A stretch of 64,000 bases of DNA from Streptomyces sp. NBC_01428 (lineage in GTDB: Bacteria; Actinomycetota; Actinomycetes; Streptomycetales; Streptomycetaceae), in NCBI RefSeq assembly GCF_036231965.1, contig NZ_CP109499.1, positions 7,998,001 through 8,062,000 on the forward strand, read 5' to 3'. The notes below the pieces were generated by a model, which saw only the letters and a program-made list of their open reading frames with translations, had not been told where the DNA came from and did no database searches. The position numbers and the translations under genes are program-made. Position 1 is the stretch's first letter, and every line of letters starts with the position of its first letter. This document shows, in pieces, positions 33,810 through 41,384 of this stretch.

Positions 33810-34991
33810 CTACTTCGTCGCGTTGCGCACCTGGAGGGTGCCGCGTTCGCTCTCCTTCAGGCCGCGGCCGATGATCAGGCGCTGGATCTGGTTGGTGCCC
33901 TCGAAGATCTGCATCACCTTGGCCTCGCGCATGTAGCGCTCGACCGGGAAGTCGCGGGTGTAGCCCGCGCCGCCCAGCACCTGGACCGCGTCGGTGGTGA
34001 CCTTCATGGCGTTGTCCGTCGCGATGAGCTTGGCGATCGAGGCCTCGGACTGGAAGGGCAGGCCCTCGTCCTTGAGCCGGGCGGCCGCCAGCGTGGTGGC
34101 CCGGGAGGCCTGGACCGCCGCGGCCATGTCGGCGAGGACGAAGGCGAGGCCCTGGTGCTCGATGATCGGCCGGCCGAAGGTCTCCCGCTCCCGCGAGTAG
34201 CGCAGGGCGTGGTCGAGCGCGCCCTGGGAGAGACCCGTGGCCACCGCGGCGATGCCGAGCCGTCCGCAGTCCAGTCCGGCGAAGGCGATCCGCAGGCCCT
34301 CGCCCTCCTCGCCGAGCCGGCGGCTCGCGGGGACCCGGGCGTTCTCGAAGCGGACCGTGGCGGTCGCGGACCCGGTCAGGCCCATCTTCTGCTCCGGGGG
34401 ATCGGCCACCACGCCCGGTGTGTCGGCGGGGACGAGGAAGCACGAGATGGCGTGCGAGCCGGAGTCCGACGTACGCGCCATGACCGTGTAGAAGTCCGCG
34501 TGGCCGCCGTGGGTCGTCCACGCCTTGGCGCCGTTCAGCACGTAGGCGTCGCCGTCCCGTACGGCGCGCGTGCGCATCGCTCCCGGGTCGGAGCCTGCGT
34601 GGGCCTCGGACAGGCAGTAGGCGCCGAGCAGCTCGCCGCCGAGCATGTCGGGCAGCCACTCCTTCTTCTGCTCCTCGGTGCCGAACGCGGCCAGCGCGTA
34701 GCAGGACAGCGCGTGCACCGAGATGCCGACGGCCACGCTCGCCCACACGGCGGCGATCTCCTCCAGCACCTGGAGGTAGACCTCGTACGGCTGGTCGCCG
34801 CCGCCGTGCTCCTCGGGGTACGGCAGGCTCAGCAGTCCGGCCTGTCCGAGCGTGCGGAAGACGTCACGGGGGAAGCGTGCCTCGGCCTCCGCCTCGGCGA
34901 CACGCGGGGCCAGCTCCTTCTCGGCGAGCTCGCGCGTCAGGGCGATCAGGTCGACGGCTTCCGGTGAGGGGAGCGTGCGGGTCGCGGGCAT
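33810..34991 (-). CDS. acyl-CoA dehydrogenase
   Basis: FAD-dependent acyl-CoA dehydrogenase, 393 aa, oxidising acyl-CoA to the trans-2-enoyl form. Seen: GAYCLSEAHAGSDPGAM and GAKAWTTHGG for flavin binding, RETFGRPIIEHQGLAF, GGAGYTRDFPVERYMREAKV and the catalytic glutamate in FEGTNQIQR near the C-terminus. The start at 34989-34991 has a GAGGACG site. It is divergent from a TetR gene with clustered GATAC half-sites between, a layout typical of a degradation gene and its acyl-CoA-responsive repressor. Short or branched-chain acyl-CoA is a likely substrate, by inference. Confidence 0.95.
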   Translation of the reverse strand: MPATRTLPSPEAVDLIALTRELAEKELAPRVAEAEAEARFPRDVFRTLGQAGLLSLPYPEEHGGGDQPYEVYLQVLEEIAAVWASVAVGISVHALSCYALAAFGTEEQKKEWLPDMLGGELLGAYCLSEAHAGSDPGAMRTRAVRDGDAYVLNGAKAWTTHGGHADFYTVMARTSDSGSHAISCFLVPADTPGVVADPPEQKMGLTGSATATVRFENARVPASRRLGEEGEGLRIAFAGLDCGRLGIAAVATGLSQGALDHALRYSRERETFGRPIIEHQGLAFVLADMAAAVQASRATTLAAARLKDEGLPFQSEASIAKLIATDNAMKVTTDAVQVLGGAGYTRDFPVERYMREAKVMQIFEGTNQIQRLIIGRGLKESERGTLQVRNATK

Positions 34992-35032
34992 GGGACGTCC
35001 TCGGGGGGTGCGGTCCCGCGCTGCGGGATTTT

Positions 35033-35059
35033 GATACTCCAGGCGATACAAGAGTATCG
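35033..35059. promoter_or_regulatory. probable TetR operator with three half-sites
   Basis: CGATAC-AAGA-GTATCG (35044-35059) is a perfect inverted repeat, and GATACTC at 35033-35039 pairs with GAGTATC at 35052-35058. The three GATAC half-sites lie in an AT-rich patch 42-68 bases before the acyl-CoA dehydrogenase start, ideal for repression by the divergent TetR protein. Confidence 0.7.
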
Positions 35060-35195
35060 TTTTTGGTACCGCTCGGCCATGGGTGACCGCGCCCGCGTGT
35101 CGGGAGGCGGATTCCGTGCGGTGGGCGCCGAGGGTCGGGGTGGACGGGTGCGTCCCGCCTCGATCCCGTCGTCACCGGATCGCGGAGGCTCCTCG

Positions 35196-35249
35196 CCGGG
35201 TCCGCCGGGTCCGCCGGGTCCGCCGGGTCCGCCGGGTCCGCCGGGTCGG
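35196..35249. repeat. 9-bp tandem repeat, about six copies
   Basis: Unit CCGGGTCCG repeated five times exactly, then CCGGGTCGG. It lies between the acyl-CoA dehydrogenase operator and tetR. In one frame it would encode Gly-Pro-Pro triplets, but the frame has no credible start. Likely a slippage-prone repeat. Confidence 0.85.
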
Positions 35250-35321
35250 CGCATGCCGTGCCCGGTCGTCCCCGCTCAGGGGTGACGGTTGCCCTCGGGG
35301 TGGAGCGGTTAGGCTGAGATC

Positions 35322-35894
35322 ATGCCGTCCCCTCGCCGCACCGCGCGTCAGACCGACCTGTTGGAACGGCTCGTCGCGCTGCTGGTGGCGGAGGGGTTCG
35401 CGGCCTTCACGCTCGACGAGCTGACCGAGCGGCTGCGCTGCTCGAAGACCACGCTGTACCAACTGGCGGGCAGTAAGCAGGAGTTGGTGCGCGAGGCCGT
35501 GAAGCACTACTTCCGCGAGGCCGCCCAGTCCGTCGAGAAGCAGGTCGCCGACACCTCCGCGCCCTCCGAGCGCGTGGTGGTGTACCTCAGCGCGGTCGCG
35601 CAGCAGCTGAGGCCGCTGTCCCGGCAGTTCCTCGACGACATGGCCGGATTCCAGCCGGCGCGCGAGGTCTACGAGGCCAACACGCGCCTCGCCGCGGCCA
35701 GGATCCGGCAGCTGATCGCGGACGGCGTCACCGCCGGAGCCTTCCGCGACGTCCACGCCGCCTTCGTCGGCGAGGTCGTCGCCGCGACCATGCAGGAGAT
35801 CCAGCGCGGCGAGGTGGCCGCGCGCACGGGACTGAACGACGCCGAGGCCTACGCCGAGCTGGCGTCCCTGATCGTCCACGCCGTCTCCCCCTGA
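35322..35894 (+). CDS. TetR-family transcriptional regulator
   Basis: TetR regulator of 190 aa. The helix-turn-helix covers about residues 12-58 (LVAEGFAAFTLDELTERL and CSKTTLYQLAGSKQELV). The C-terminal domain includes YLSAVAQQLRPLSRQFLDDMA, reminiscent of TetR_C regulators of fatty-acid genes. No ribosome site precedes the ATG; TAGGCT lies six bases upstream (35310-35315), indicating a leaderless transcript. Divergent from an acyl-CoA dehydrogenase and probably its repressor through the GATAC sites. Confidence 0.93.
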   Translation: MPSPRRTARQTDLLERLVALLVAEGFAAFTLDELTERLRCSKTTLYQLAGSKQELVREAVKHYFREAAQSVEKQVADTSAPSERVVVYLSAVAQQLRPLSRQFLDDMAGFQPAREVYEANTRLAAARIRQLIADGVTAGAFRDVHAAFVGEVVAATMQEIQRGEVAARTGLNDAEAYAELASLIVHAVSP

Positions 35895-35930
35895 CGGGCG
35901 CCCCCCCAGCCCGGGGACGGGGGCGCCCGT
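35894..35930. terminator. bidirectional hairpin between tetR and ABC transporter genes
   Basis: ACGGGCGCCCCC with its perfect complement at 35919-35930, a 12-base stem in the 49-base gap between convergent genes, starting at the tetR stop. Confidence 0.75.
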
Positions 35931-35943
35931 GTCTCAGGCGGGT

Positions 35944-36855
35944 TCAGGCGGGTTCGTCCGGCGCGGCGGACGGCGTGCGCAGGTCGTCGGCCTCCGGCAG
36001 CCCCGCCACGTCGACCCCGCGCACTTGTGCCAACTCGTGCTTGAGGGCCGCGAGTTCGCTGCCTCCCGCCATGTGGTGGGTGAGGTCCTCCAGGCTCACC
36101 TCGCTGCGGGCCGCGCTGAGTTCGAGGGTGCCGAGGCGCAGAACGCTGAAATGGTCGCCGACCATGTAGGCGTGGTGCGGGTTGTGCGTGATGAAGATGA
36201 CGCCGAGGCCCCGCTCCCGGGCCGCCGCGATGTACTTCAGGACGACACCGGACTGCTTGACCCCGAGCGCGGCGGTCGGCTCGTCGAGGATGAGGACGCG
36301 TGCGCCGAAGTGGACCGCCCGCGCGATCGCCACGGACTGGCGCTGGCCGCCGGAGAGCGTGCCGATCGGCTGGTCGAGATCGTCGAGATCGATCCCCATG
36401 GTGCGCAGTTCCTCGTCCGCGGTCCGCTTCATCCGCGCGATGTCGAGACGCCGCACGGGCCACGGGCCCTTCGTCAGCTCGGAGCCGAGGAAGAAGTTCC
36501 GCCACACCGGCATCAACGGAACCGTCGCCAGGTCCTGGTAGACGGTCGCGATGCCCTTGGCGAGCGCCTCGCGCGGGGTGCCGAAGCGCACCGCCGTGCC
36601 GTCCACGAGGAACTCGCCCTCCGTGTGCCGGTGCAGTCCGGAGACGATCTTGATGAGGGTGGACTTGCCGGCGCCGTTGTCTCCGAGGACGCAGGTCACC
36701 CGGCCGGGGTGGACGGTCAGGGAAACCCCGTGCAGGGCACGGATGTTGCCGTACGACTTGCCGGCTCCGCGCAGTTCGACGATCGCGCCGGCGCCGTCCT
36801 TCCTCGGGGTCTTCGGGAGGACCGTGCCCGGTGCCTCTGGTCCGTCGGCTGTCAT
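35944..36855 (-). CDS. sugar (CUT2-type) ABC transporter ATP-binding protein
   Basis: ABC ATPase of 303 aa with Walker A GDNGAGKST (about 58-66), signature LSGGQRQ, Walker B VLILDEPT and switch histidine in FITHNPHHAYMV. It resembles one half of RbsA/XylG-type double ATPases, with a C-terminal tail of about 45 residues in place of the second domain. The ATG at 36853-36855 follows eight bases after the permease stop. It forms a transporter with the permease and lipoprotein genes upstream; context with iolB suggests myo-inositol or a related polyol as substrate. Confidence 0.93.
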   Translation of the reverse strand: MTADGPEAPGTVLPKTPRKDGAGAIVELRGAGKSYGNIRALHGVSLTVHPGRVTCVLGDNGAGKSTLIKIVSGLHRHTEGEFLVDGTAVRFGTPREALAKGIATVYQDLATVPLMPVWRNFFLGSELTKGPWPVRRLDIARMKRTADEELRTMGIDLDDLDQPIGTLSGGQRQSVAIARAVHFGARVLILDEPTAALGVKQSGVVLKYIAAARERGLGVIFITHNPHHAYMVGDHFSVLRLGTLELSAARSEVSLEDLTHHMAGGSELAALKHELAQVRGVDVAGLPEADDLRTPSAAPDEPA

Positions 36856-36863
36856 GGGCCGCT

Positions 36864-37937
36864 TCACCTCCGGGTCGCCGTGCGGCGGACCAGCAGATTG
36901 ACGAGCGTGGCGCCGAGCAGCATCACGCCGAGGAAGGCCTTGAACCAGTCGGGGTTCCAACCGGCGTACACGATGCCCTGGTTCACCATGCCGAACATGA
37001 AGGCGCCGAAGACCGGCCCGATCGCCGAGCCGTAGCCGCCGGTGAGCAGGCACCCGCCGATCACGGCGGCGGCGATGTAGATCAGTTCCTGGCCGACGCC
37101 CTCGCCGGACTGCACGGTGTTGAAGGAGAACAGCTGGTGCATGCCGACGAACCAGGCGCCGAACCCGACGGTCATGAAGAGTGTGATCTTGGTGAAGGTC
37201 ACCGGGACGCCGACCGCGCGGGCACTGTCCTGGTCGCCGCCGACCGCGAAGACCCAGTTGCCGTACTTGGTGCGCAGCAGTACCCAGGTGGCCAGCGCGG
37301 CGAAGACCAGCCACCAGACGACGGTGATCTTCACCTGTACGCCGCCGACGTCGAAGGACGAGGCGAAGATCCTCCTGGCCTGGCCGAAGCCGTCCATGGT
37401 GCTGATGTCGTCGGTCGCGACGTTGCCGGTGACCAGCTTGGTGACGGCGAGGTTCACCCCCTGAAGGATGAGGAACGTGCCGAGCGTGACGAGGAAGCTC
37501 GGCAGTCCGGTGCGGACCATCATCCAGCCGTTGAACGCCCCGATCGCGAGCGAGGCGACGAGCGCGACGATCACACCCACCCATATGTTCATGGTGAGTT
37601 GATAGCTGAGCATGCTCGCGGTCAGCGCCGAGGTGATCACCGCGACGCCGGACGACAGGTCGAACTCGCCGCCGATCATCAGCAGGGCGACGGGCAGGGC
37701 CATGATGCCGATCGTCGACGACTGGTAGAGCACGGTCGCCATCGAGGCGCCCGAGCGCACCGGCGGCGCCGCGATCAGGAAGAAGACGAACACCGCCGCC
37801 GCGCCGAGGAAGACCCCGACCTCGGGCCGGGCGAGCAGCCGCAGGGTGAGGGGGCGTGGTGCTCCTCGTCCCGCGGTCCGCGGGGGGCCGGGATCCGGCG
37901 GCGCGCTCACCACCGGTTCGGCCTGCCGGGCGCTCAT
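36864..37937 (-). CDS. sugar (CUT2-type) ABC transporter permease
   Basis: Permease of the RbsC/BPD_transp_2 family, 357 aa, with a proline-rich cytoplasmic tail of about 40 residues and eight to ten helices. Conserved blocks include MIGGEFDLSSGVAVITSALT (the family aspartate signature), GLPSFLVTLGTFLILQGVNLA and YIAAAVIGGCLLTGGYGSAIG. The start codon overlaps the stop of the binding-protein gene by one base (TGATG), so translation is coupled. Middle gene of a three-gene transporter operon. Confidence 0.93.
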   Translation of the reverse strand: MSARQAEPVVSAPPDPGPPRTAGRGAPRPLTLRLLARPEVGVFLGAAAVFVFFLIAAPPVRSGASMATVLYQSSTIGIMALPVALLMIGGEFDLSSGVAVITSALTASMLSYQLTMNIWVGVIVALVASLAIGAFNGWMMVRTGLPSFLVTLGTFLILQGVNLAVTKLVTGNVATDDISTMDGFGQARRIFASSFDVGGVQVKITVVWWLVFAALATWVLLRTKYGNWVFAVGGDQDSARAVGVPVTFTKITLFMTVGFGAWFVGMHQLFSFNTVQSGEGVGQELIYIAAAVIGGCLLTGGYGSAIGPVFGAFMFGMVNQGIVYAGWNPDWFKAFLGVMLLGATLVNLLVRRTATRR

Positions 37938-38956
37938 CACCTGGTGCCCTTCGTGGCGAACCTGGCCACGGAGTCGGCGTTGTTCTTGTCGACGAAGGCC
38001 GGACCGGTCAGGGTCGGCTGCTCCCCGCCACCGCTGTAGTTGCCGTTGTTCTTGTAGAGCCACAGCGAGTCCACCGCCAAGTAGCCCTGCAGATAGGGCT
38101 GCTGGTCGACGGCGAACTGGATGGTGCCCTTGCTGATGGCGCCGGTGAGTTCCTTGTTGAGGTCGAAGGTGGCGATCTTCGCCTTGCTGCCGGCGTCACC
38201 GACCGACTGCACGGCGGTCAGGGCGTAGGGGGCGCCGAGTGTGACGACGTAGTCGATCGCCGTGTCCTGCTTGAGCTTGGCCGTGATGGTCGACTTCACG
38301 GACGGCATGTCGGTGCCGTTGACGTAGAGCGTCTCGGTCTTCCCGCCGAACGTCTTCTTCATGCCGTCGCAGCGCTGGGTGAGCCCGACGTTGCCCTGCT
38401 CGTGGACCACGCAGACGGCCTTCTTGGCGCCCTCGGAGTTCAGCCGCTTGCCGAGTGCCTCGCCCGCGACGGTCTCGTCCTGGCCGAAGAACTCCATCAG
38501 CCCGAGCTGCTTCCAGTCGCTGACACCGGAGTTGAGTCCCACGACCGGTATGCCGGCCGATGTCGCCTTGCCCACCACGGACTTCATGGCGCCCGGCTTG
38601 GCGAGGGTGATCGCGATGCCGTCGACCTTCTGGTCGATCGCGTTCTGGACGAGGTTCGCCTGGCTGCCGGCGTTCGGGTCGGCGGAGTAGACGAGCTTGA
38701 TGTTGTCCTTGGCGGCGGCGGCCTCCGCCCCCTTGCGGACGATGTCCCAGAACGTGTCCCCTGGTCCCTGATGGGTGATCAGAGCCACTTTCATCGCAGG
38801 GGTGTTGGCCTTCCCCGCGGCGGCACCGTCCGCGCTCTCCTCGGCCTTCTTGCCCCCCGAACCGCTGGAGCAGCCGGCGGCCAGCAGGGCGGACGCGGCG
38901 GCCAGGGCCACGAGGGGGGCGATTCTCCGTGAACGGGGGTGGGGCGTGCGATCCAT
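37937..38956 (-). CDS. sugar ABC transporter substrate-binding lipoprotein
   Basis: Periplasmic-binding-protein type 1 lipoprotein, 339 aa. The lipobox is LAAGC (Cys 29), followed by a Ser/Gly/Glu linker. The RbsB-like fold starts MKVALITHQGPGDTFWDIVRKG, with AIDQKVDGIAITLAKPGAM and AGIPVVGLNSG. A GAGGTG ribosome site precedes the ATG. First gene of the transporter operon and divergent from the aldolase-like gene and iolB, with a strong operator between. Myo-inositol is the likely ligand, by context only. Confidence 0.92.
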   Translation of the reverse strand: MDRTPHPRSRRIAPLVALAAASALLAAGCSSGSGGKKAEESADGAAAGKANTPAMKVALITHQGPGDTFWDIVRKGAEAAAAKDNIKLVYSADPNAGSQANLVQNAIDQKVDGIAITLAKPGAMKSVVGKATSAGIPVVGLNSGVSDWKQLGLMEFFGQDETVAGEALGKRLNSEGAKKAVCVVHEQGNVGLTQRCDGMKKTFGGKTETLYVNGTDMPSVKSTITAKLKQDTAIDYVVTLGAPYALTAVQSVGDAGSKAKIATFDLNKELTGAISKGTIQFAVDQQPYLQGYLAVDSLWLYKNNGNYSGGGEQPTLTGPAFVDKNNADSVARFATKGTR

Positions 38957-39081
38957 CTTTCCAGCACCTCACTGTGCGGCCGGGGAAAGGGAACGGGGCG
39001 GCGCCGGGAGCGGGGCCCGTACGGGACCCGGACGGCGAGGTCCGGGCGTGAGCCGGTGGAGCGGCGGTTCGTTGGGACGGG

Positions 39082-39111
39082 ATACAAGCCCCTGGAGCAC
39101 CCGGCTGTCAA
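39082..39111 (-). promoter_or_regulatory. promoter of the ABC transporter operon
   Basis: On the minus strand, TTGACA (complement of 39106-39111) and TTGTAT (complement of 39082-39087) are separated by 18 bases. The -35 hexamer is part of the left arm of the inverted repeat. Confidence 0.6.
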
Positions 39112-39170
39112 GACTTTGTTAAGACATCATTTCAGAAGCAGGTCCGAATGTCCGTACAAAGTCTTGACAG
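39105..39170. promoter_or_regulatory. 15-bp inverted repeat operator over divergent -35 elements
   Basis: CTGTCAAGACTTTGT (39105-39119) and its exact complement ACAAAGTCTTGACAG (39156-39170), separated by 36 bases. Each arm contains a TTGACA reading outward, so one repressor binding both arms, possibly with looping, would silence transporter and catabolic genes together. AAGAC recurs at 39121 in the spacer. Confidence 0.75.
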
Positions 39171-39193
39171 TGGGGAGCCACGGGTCCTAGACC
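39164..39193 (+). promoter_or_regulatory. promoter of the aldolase-like/iolB operon
   Basis: TTGACA at 39164-39169, then TAGACC at 39188-39193 with 18-base spacing (or CTAGAC with 17). The -35 is part of the right arm of the inverted repeat. The -10 is a moderate match. Confidence 0.5.
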
Positions 39194-39328
39194 TGGATCC
39201 ACCGGGCGCCCCGTTGCCCGCGCCCTCACATCGGGAGCGTCACGACGGCCCGGGCCGGCCCTGCCCCGGACCGGTGCCGAGGGGCGTGCGAACGGGCTGA
39301 CCGACGCCCACCCCGAACGGAGCCCGAC

Positions 39329-40207
39329 GTGAGCATCACCATCCCCGACCTCGTCAGGGTGCGCGCCCGCCACCCCGAGGCCATCGCCGAAGCGGCAGCC
39401 CGCCGGACCCGCCGCCCCCTCGTCGGACCCACCGGGCGTCTGATGATCGTGGCCGCCGACCACCCGGCACGCGGCGCCCTCGGCGTCGGAGACCGCCGGC
39501 TCGCCATGGCCAACCGTGCCGACCTCCTCGAACGGCTCTGCGTCGCGCTGTCCCGGCCCGGCGTCGACGGCGTGCTCGCCACCGCCGACATCCTGGAGGA
39601 CCTGCTGCTGCTCGGCGTCCTGGAGGACAGGGTCGTGATGGGTTCCCTGAACCGGGGCGGACTCGCCGGAGCCTCCTTCGAGATGGACGACCGCTTCACC
39701 GGCCACCGCCCCGAGGACATCGAACGGCTCCGTTTCGACGCCGGCAAGCTCCTGCTGCGTATCGACTACGACGACGCCGGCTCACTGCGGACCCTGGGCA
39801 CCGCCGCCGGCGCCGTCGACGCCATGGCGTCGCGCCGACTGCCGCTGTTCGTCGAGCCGTTCATATCCCGCCGGGAGCCGGGCGGATTCCGCAACGACCT
39901 CGGCGCGGAGGCCGTGACCCGCTCCATCGCCATCGCGTCGGGGCTCGGCGGCACCTCCGCGTACACCTGGCTCAAACTGCCGGTCACCCGCGACCCCGAC
40001 GCCATGGCCCAGGTCCTCGAGACCTCCACCCTGCCCGCCGTCCTGCTCGGTGGCGAGGTCGGCCGGGACCAGGAGGGGGCCTACGAGAGATGGCGCAAGG
40101 CGCTGCGGCTCCCCACCGTCCAGGGCATGGTCGTCGGCCGCTCGCTGCTCTACCCGGCCGAGGGCGACGTGGAGACGGCGGTCGACACCGCGGTCGGCCT
40201 GCTCTGA
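39329..40207 (+). CDS. (beta/alpha)8 aldolase-like protein of inositol loci (Cgl0159-type)
   Basis: Predicted TIM-barrel protein of 292 aa of a family found in actinobacterial myo-inositol clusters and related to class I/deoxyribose-phosphate-type aldolases. Typical blocks: GRLMIVAADHPARGALGVG (about 45-63), DGVLATADILEDLLLLG, FDAGKLLLRIDYDDAGSLR with a candidate Schiff-base lysine, and LPLFVEPFISRREPGG. GTG start with CGGAG upstream. It is followed by iolB 234 bases later on the same strand. Its exact reaction is not established to my knowledge; a role in cleaving or processing the deoxy-gluconate intermediates is inference. Confidence 0.82.
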   Translation: MSITIPDLVRVRARHPEAIAEAAARRTRRPLVGPTGRLMIVAADHPARGALGVGDRRLAMANRADLLERLCVALSRPGVDGVLATADILEDLLLLGVLEDRVVMGSLNRGGLAGASFEMDDRFTGHRPEDIERLRFDAGKLLLRIDYDDAGSLRTLGTAAGAVDAMASRRLPLFVEPFISRREPGGFRNDLGAEAVTRSIAIASGLGGTSAYTWLKLPVTRDPDAMAQVLETSTLPAVLLGGEVGRDQEGAYERWRKALRLPTVQGMVVGRSLLYPAEGDVETAVDTAVGLL

Positions 40208-40441
40208 ACGTCCCGGTCGGTCCGCTCCGCACGCCGGTACGTCCTTCACGCCCGTACGCCCTTCGCGTGAAAGCGGGTACGGGTATCCCGGGCGCCGCAC
40301 CGATCCGCACCGGATCCGCCCCGCCCGCGGAGCCCCGCGAACGCCCCCACCCCGGGAGGGAGTCACCGTCCACCGCGTCCCGACCGAGCCGCAGCACACC
40401 CGTCCACGACCCGGCGCGCACACCCGTACAGGAGCCACCCG

Positions 40442-41326
40442 ATGACCACCACGCACCATCTGCCCGCCGGGACGACCGGCACCGACGTCCACGCCGTCGA
40501 CGTCTCGCCCGCGTCGGCCGGCTGGGCCCACTCGTCGCTGCGGGTGCTGGAGCTGCCGCCCGGCGGCCGGCACACGTTCGCCACCGGCGACAGCGAATGG
40601 ATCGTCCTGCCGCTCGCGGGCGGCTGCACCGTCGTCGTGGAGGGCGAGACCTTCCCGCTGGCCGGGCGGACCGGTGTGTTCGAGGGCGTGACCGACTTCG
40701 CGTACGTTCCGCGCGACGCCGAGGTCGTGGTCGCCTCCCGTGACGGCGGCCGGTTCGCGCTCACCGGCGCCCGCTGCGACCGCCGGCTGCCCGCCCGCCA
40801 CGTGCCCGCGTCCTCCGTCCCGGTCGAGCTGCGCGGCACCGGCAACTGCTCGCGGCAGGTCAACAACTTCGGCGCGGCGGGGGTCCTCGACTGCGACCGG
40901 CTCATCGCCGTCGAGGTGATCACACCGGGCGGCAACTGGTCGTCCTTCCCGCCGCACAAGCACGACGAGCACCGGCCCGGCGAGGAGTCCGAGCTGGAGG
41001 AGATCTACTACTTCGAGTTCGCCCCGCACGAGGGCGTCCCCGGCCTCGGCTACCAGCGGGTCTCGCCCTCCGGCCACGGCACCGGGACCGACGTCCTCGC
41101 CGAGGTGCGCGACGGCGACGTGGTGCTCATCCCGGACGGCTGGCACGGCCCGTCGATGGCCGTGCCGGGCCACCACATGTACTACCTCAACGTCATGGCG
41201 GGCCCCGATCCCGACCGTGCCTGGCTGATCCGCGACCACCCCGACCACGCCTGGATCCGCGCCACCTGGCCCGAACAGCCCGTCGACCCCCGCCTGCCCC
41301 TCTACACCGCTCCCGAAAGGTCGTGA
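40442..41326 (+). CDS. iolB: 5-deoxy-glucuronate isomerase IolB
   Basis: IolB, 294 aa, isomerising 5-deoxy-D-glucuronate to 5-dehydro-2-deoxy-D-gluconate in myo-inositol breakdown. Bicupin with the metal site in the C-terminal half: FPPHKHDEHRPGEESELEE supplies two His and Glu ligands, with a further His in IPDGWHGPS. YYFEF and MYYLNVMAGP are family hallmarks. The other pathway genes (iolC, iolD, iolE, iolA) are not in the window. The 234-base gap upstream contains only a weak CCCGTAC/GTACGGG hairpin. Confidence 0.95.
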   Translation: MTTTHHLPAGTTGTDVHAVDVSPASAGWAHSSLRVLELPPGGRHTFATGDSEWIVLPLAGGCTVVVEGETFPLAGRTGVFEGVTDFAYVPRDAEVVVASRDGGRFALTGARCDRRLPARHVPASSVPVELRGTGNCSRQVNNFGAAGVLDCDRLIAVEVITPGGNWSSFPPHKHDEHRPGEESELEEIYYFEFAPHEGVPGLGYQRVSPSGHGTGTDVLAEVRDGDVVLIPDGWHGPSMAVPGHHMYYLNVMAGPDPDRAWLIRDHPDHAWIRATWPEQPVDPRLPLYTAPERS

Positions 41327-41384
41327 TGAGCACGGCCACGCGCCGGCTGACGACGCCCCAGGCGCTCCGACTGCCCGCGCGCCT

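Larger units (their letters stand above)
34992..35321. other. 330-base divergent region with operator and tandem repeat
   Basis: Between the acyl-CoA dehydrogenase and tetR. It contains the operator cluster at 35033-35059 and the 9-base tandem repeat at 35196-35249, both listed separately, and the tetR -10 TAGGCT at 35310-35315. No gene seen, although an open frame across the repeat would read (Gly-Pro-Pro)n. Confidence 0.6.
38957..39328. other. 372-base divergent control region of the inositol-type locus
   Basis: Contains the long inverted repeat at 39105-39170 and two divergent promoters built on it (listed). The remaining sequence on either side forms leaders of about 120 and 130 bases. 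No small gene seen. Confidence 0.7.

Noticed and set aside
35031..35285. Collagen-like (Gly-Pro-Pro)n reading frame across the tandem repeat
   Set aside because: No proper start codon or ribosome site and the frame crosses the operator; the triplet pattern follows from the 9-base DNA repeat.
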